A stretch of 54,754 bases of DNA from Rhodospirillaceae bacterium UBA4468 (GTDB lineage: Bacteria > Pseudomonadota > Alphaproteobacteria > Rhodospirillales > Casp-alpha2): assembly GCA_002389385.1 (NCBI GenBank), contig DGOK01000119.1:1-54754 (forward strand), read 5' to 3'. This document shows, piece by piece, positions 53,531 to 54,754 of the stretch. Each line of letters opens with the position of its first letter. Positions within the stretch are counted from its first letter, which is position 1. The position numbers and the translations under genes are program-made. The notes under the pieces were generated by a model. The model worked only from the letters and a program-made list of their open reading frames with translations, was not told the DNA's origin and ran no database searches.

Positions 53531-54754
53531 ATGAGCAATGGAATGGTATGCGCACCCCAACCCGAAGCGGTAGAAGCCGGTGCCTTGGTTTTGAAATCTG
53601 GCGGCAACGCTGTTGATGCGGCCATTGCGACCGCATTAGTACAGACAGCCGTTGATCCGTTTATGTCAGGTATCGCGGGATTCGGATCTATGCATGTGTA
53701 TCTGCCTGAGACTGATACACATCAATGTCTCGATTTCCATGCCCGCGCACCCGGCAGCGTCACACCCGATATGTGGGCCGACAAGTTGGTCGAGGAATGT
53801 GAAGACGGTTTTGGGTTTATTCTTAAGGGCCGTGTTAACGAAATTGGATATCAGTCTATTGCAACGCCAGAAAGCCTTCGTGCCTATGCTACGGCATTGG
53901 AGAAATGGGGCACAAAAAGCCTGGCAGAAGTTATTCAACCGGCTATCGAATGCCTTGAAAAAGGCTGGATGATCCGCCCGCATGTTCGACGTTTCTGGGA
54001 ACAAGTTGAACCCGGTGGCCGCGTTGAGCATATTGAATATCTGCGAAGTTCACCCGCAACCGCAAAAATTTATCTCAATGCCGATGGATCTATGAAGAAC
54101 ATGGGCGATATTCTTCACAACCCGGATATGGCAAAAACGTATCGTCGCATTGCTGAAGCCGGTGCTGAAGATTTCTATGAAGGCGAGATCGCCGGAAAGA
54201 TTGTCGAAGACATGGAGGCCAACGGCGGCCTGATTTCTGCAAGCGACCTTAAGAATGCAAAACCAGAGGACACCGAGCTTCTGTGGACGGATTACCGAGG
54301 GTATCAGGTTGCATCCAGCCCACCACCTGGTGGCGGCATCATGGTACTGCAGATGCTCAATATCCTAGAGAACTTCGACCTCGCTGCGATGGGACATAAT
54401 AGTCCAGACTACATTCGCACCGTTGCTGAAGCGATGAAGATCGCCACAGTGGACAAAGACAACCATGTCGGCGATCCACGCTTTATCGATATTCCGGTTG
54501 AGCGTTTGATGTCCAAAGAATATGCCAAGGAAATGGCTGACAAAATTAAATCTGGTGAGAAGACACACGTGCCGCGCTTGCAAAAAGGCGAAGATCAAAA
54601 AGAAACAACGCATGTTTGTGCCATTGATAATGCTGGCAACTGCGTCAGCATGACCCACTCGCTTGGCATGCCTTCTGGTGTTGTTACTGAGGGTCTTGGT
54701 TTTGTTTACAATGGCTGTATGGGTGTATTTGATCCACGTCCCGGCAAGACCGGC
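53531..54754 (+). CDS. Gamma-glutamyltransferase (3' end cut by the window)
   Basis: 408 codons are visible, still open at the last base. It starts ATG 53531 with AAAAGGAG about 10 bases upstream. No signal peptide: residue 1 onward is the cytoplasmic-type start MSNGMVCAPQPEAVEAG, then GGNAVDAAIATALVQTAVDP and the FHARAP block. The autoprocessing Thr (T359 in ETTHVC) is present, so the heterodimer can mature. Lack of a signal sequence suggests a cytoplasmic member, perhaps acting on gamma-glutamyl amides or as an acylase. The end of the small subunit lies outside the window. Confidence 0.88.
   Translation, partial: MSNGMVCAPQPEAVEAGALVLKSGGNAVDAAIATALVQTAVDPFMSGIAGFGSMHVYLPETDTHQCLDFHARAPGSVTPDMWADKLVEECEDGFGFILKGRVNEIGYQSIATPESLRAYATALEKWGTKSLAEVIQPAIECLEKGWMIRPHVRRFWEQVEPGGRVEHIEYLRSSPATAKIYLNADGSMKNMGDILHNPDMAKTYRRIAEAGAEDFYEGEIAGKIVEDMEANGGLISASDLKNAKPEDTELLWTDYRGYQVASSPPPGGGIMVLQMLNILENFDLAAMGHNSPDYIRTVAEAMKIATVDKDNHVGDPRFIDIPVERLMSKEYAKEMADKIKSGEKTHVPRLQKGEDQKETTHVCAIDNAGNCVSMTHSLGMPSGVVTEGLGFVYNGCMGVFDPRPGKTG

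Noticed and set aside
1..54754. CRISPR array, insertion sequence, prophage or integrative element
   Set aside because: No regularly spaced repeats, transposase, integrase, recombinase or attachment-site repeats were found on either strand.

Overview
The window looks like chromosomal DNA of a marine, heterotrophic alphaproteobacterium. It has roughly half G+C, short intergenic gaps and many transporters, flavoenzymes and one-carbon or organic-sulfur genes. The mix (taurine uptake with taurine dehydrogenase, CoxL-type hydroxylases, Rieske N-demethylase-like oxygenase, serine-glyoxylate aminotransferase, malate synthase G) resembles SAR116-type bacteria. That placement is an inference from gene content, not from a marker gene. 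No rRNA, tRNA, CRISPR array, integrase or transposase was seen.

Layout. 1-2.4 kb: 3' part of an NTF2-like/flavin monooxygenase fusion, converging on an SDR that lacks the usual catalytic residues. 2.7-8.0 kb: taurine cassette tauA-tauB-tauC-tauX-tauY, with an odd TauC carrying an extra periplasmic domain and with tauY broken. 8.0-10 kb: broken cupin gene and a broken dimethylglycine/sarcosine dehydrogenase-like gene. 10-13 kb: idonate/gluconate-type dehydrogenase pair under a perfect LacI-type operator, with the divergent LacI-family gene interrupted by a stop. 13-16.3 kb: carboxymuconolactone decarboxylase-like protein, luciferase-like monooxygenase, ProRS. 16.4-25.7 kb: DUF3604 protein, galU, remnant of a cell-wall hydrolase, uup, EamA exporter, small unknown protein, SDR, D-amino-acid transaminase, flavodoxin-like protein. 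25.7-31.7 kb: molybdenum hydroxylase locus (coxG divergent from coxSML, then XdhC-like and MocA-like maturation genes). 31.7-35.6 kb: flavodoxin-reductase-type electron donor divergent from an interrupted Rieske oxygenase, then a GMC oxidoreductase. 35.7-43.5 kb: glyoxylate and C2/C3-acid metabolism (serine-glyoxylate aminotransferase, GlcG-like, malate synthase G, hydroxypyruvate-isomerase-like, threonate-dehydrogenase-like), with FkbM and OxyR genes between. 43.8-49.1 kb: branched-chain-amino-acid-type ABC importer with fused LivH-LivM permease, plus IclR regulator. 49.1-52.6 kb: AlkB-like, degenerate HtrA/PDZ and CocE/NonD hydrolase genes in one minus-strand run. 52.7 kb-end: class II aldolase-like protein and the start of a gamma-glutamyltransferase.

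The theme is uptake and breakdown of small nitrogenous or sulfonated organics, feeding glyoxylate and C1 units into central metabolism. The most striking feature is that six otherwise well-preserved genes (tauY, cupin, DMGDH-like, LacI, SleB-like, Rieske) carry single in-frame stops. All of these stops can be explained by C:G-to-T:A changes of Gln or Trp codons. This suggests recent gene decay or a sequence-quality problem, and read data could separate the two. The structurally most novel protein is TauC, whose N-terminus holds two membrane segments and an Ig/cadherin-like extracytoplasmic stretch not found in ordinary TauC.
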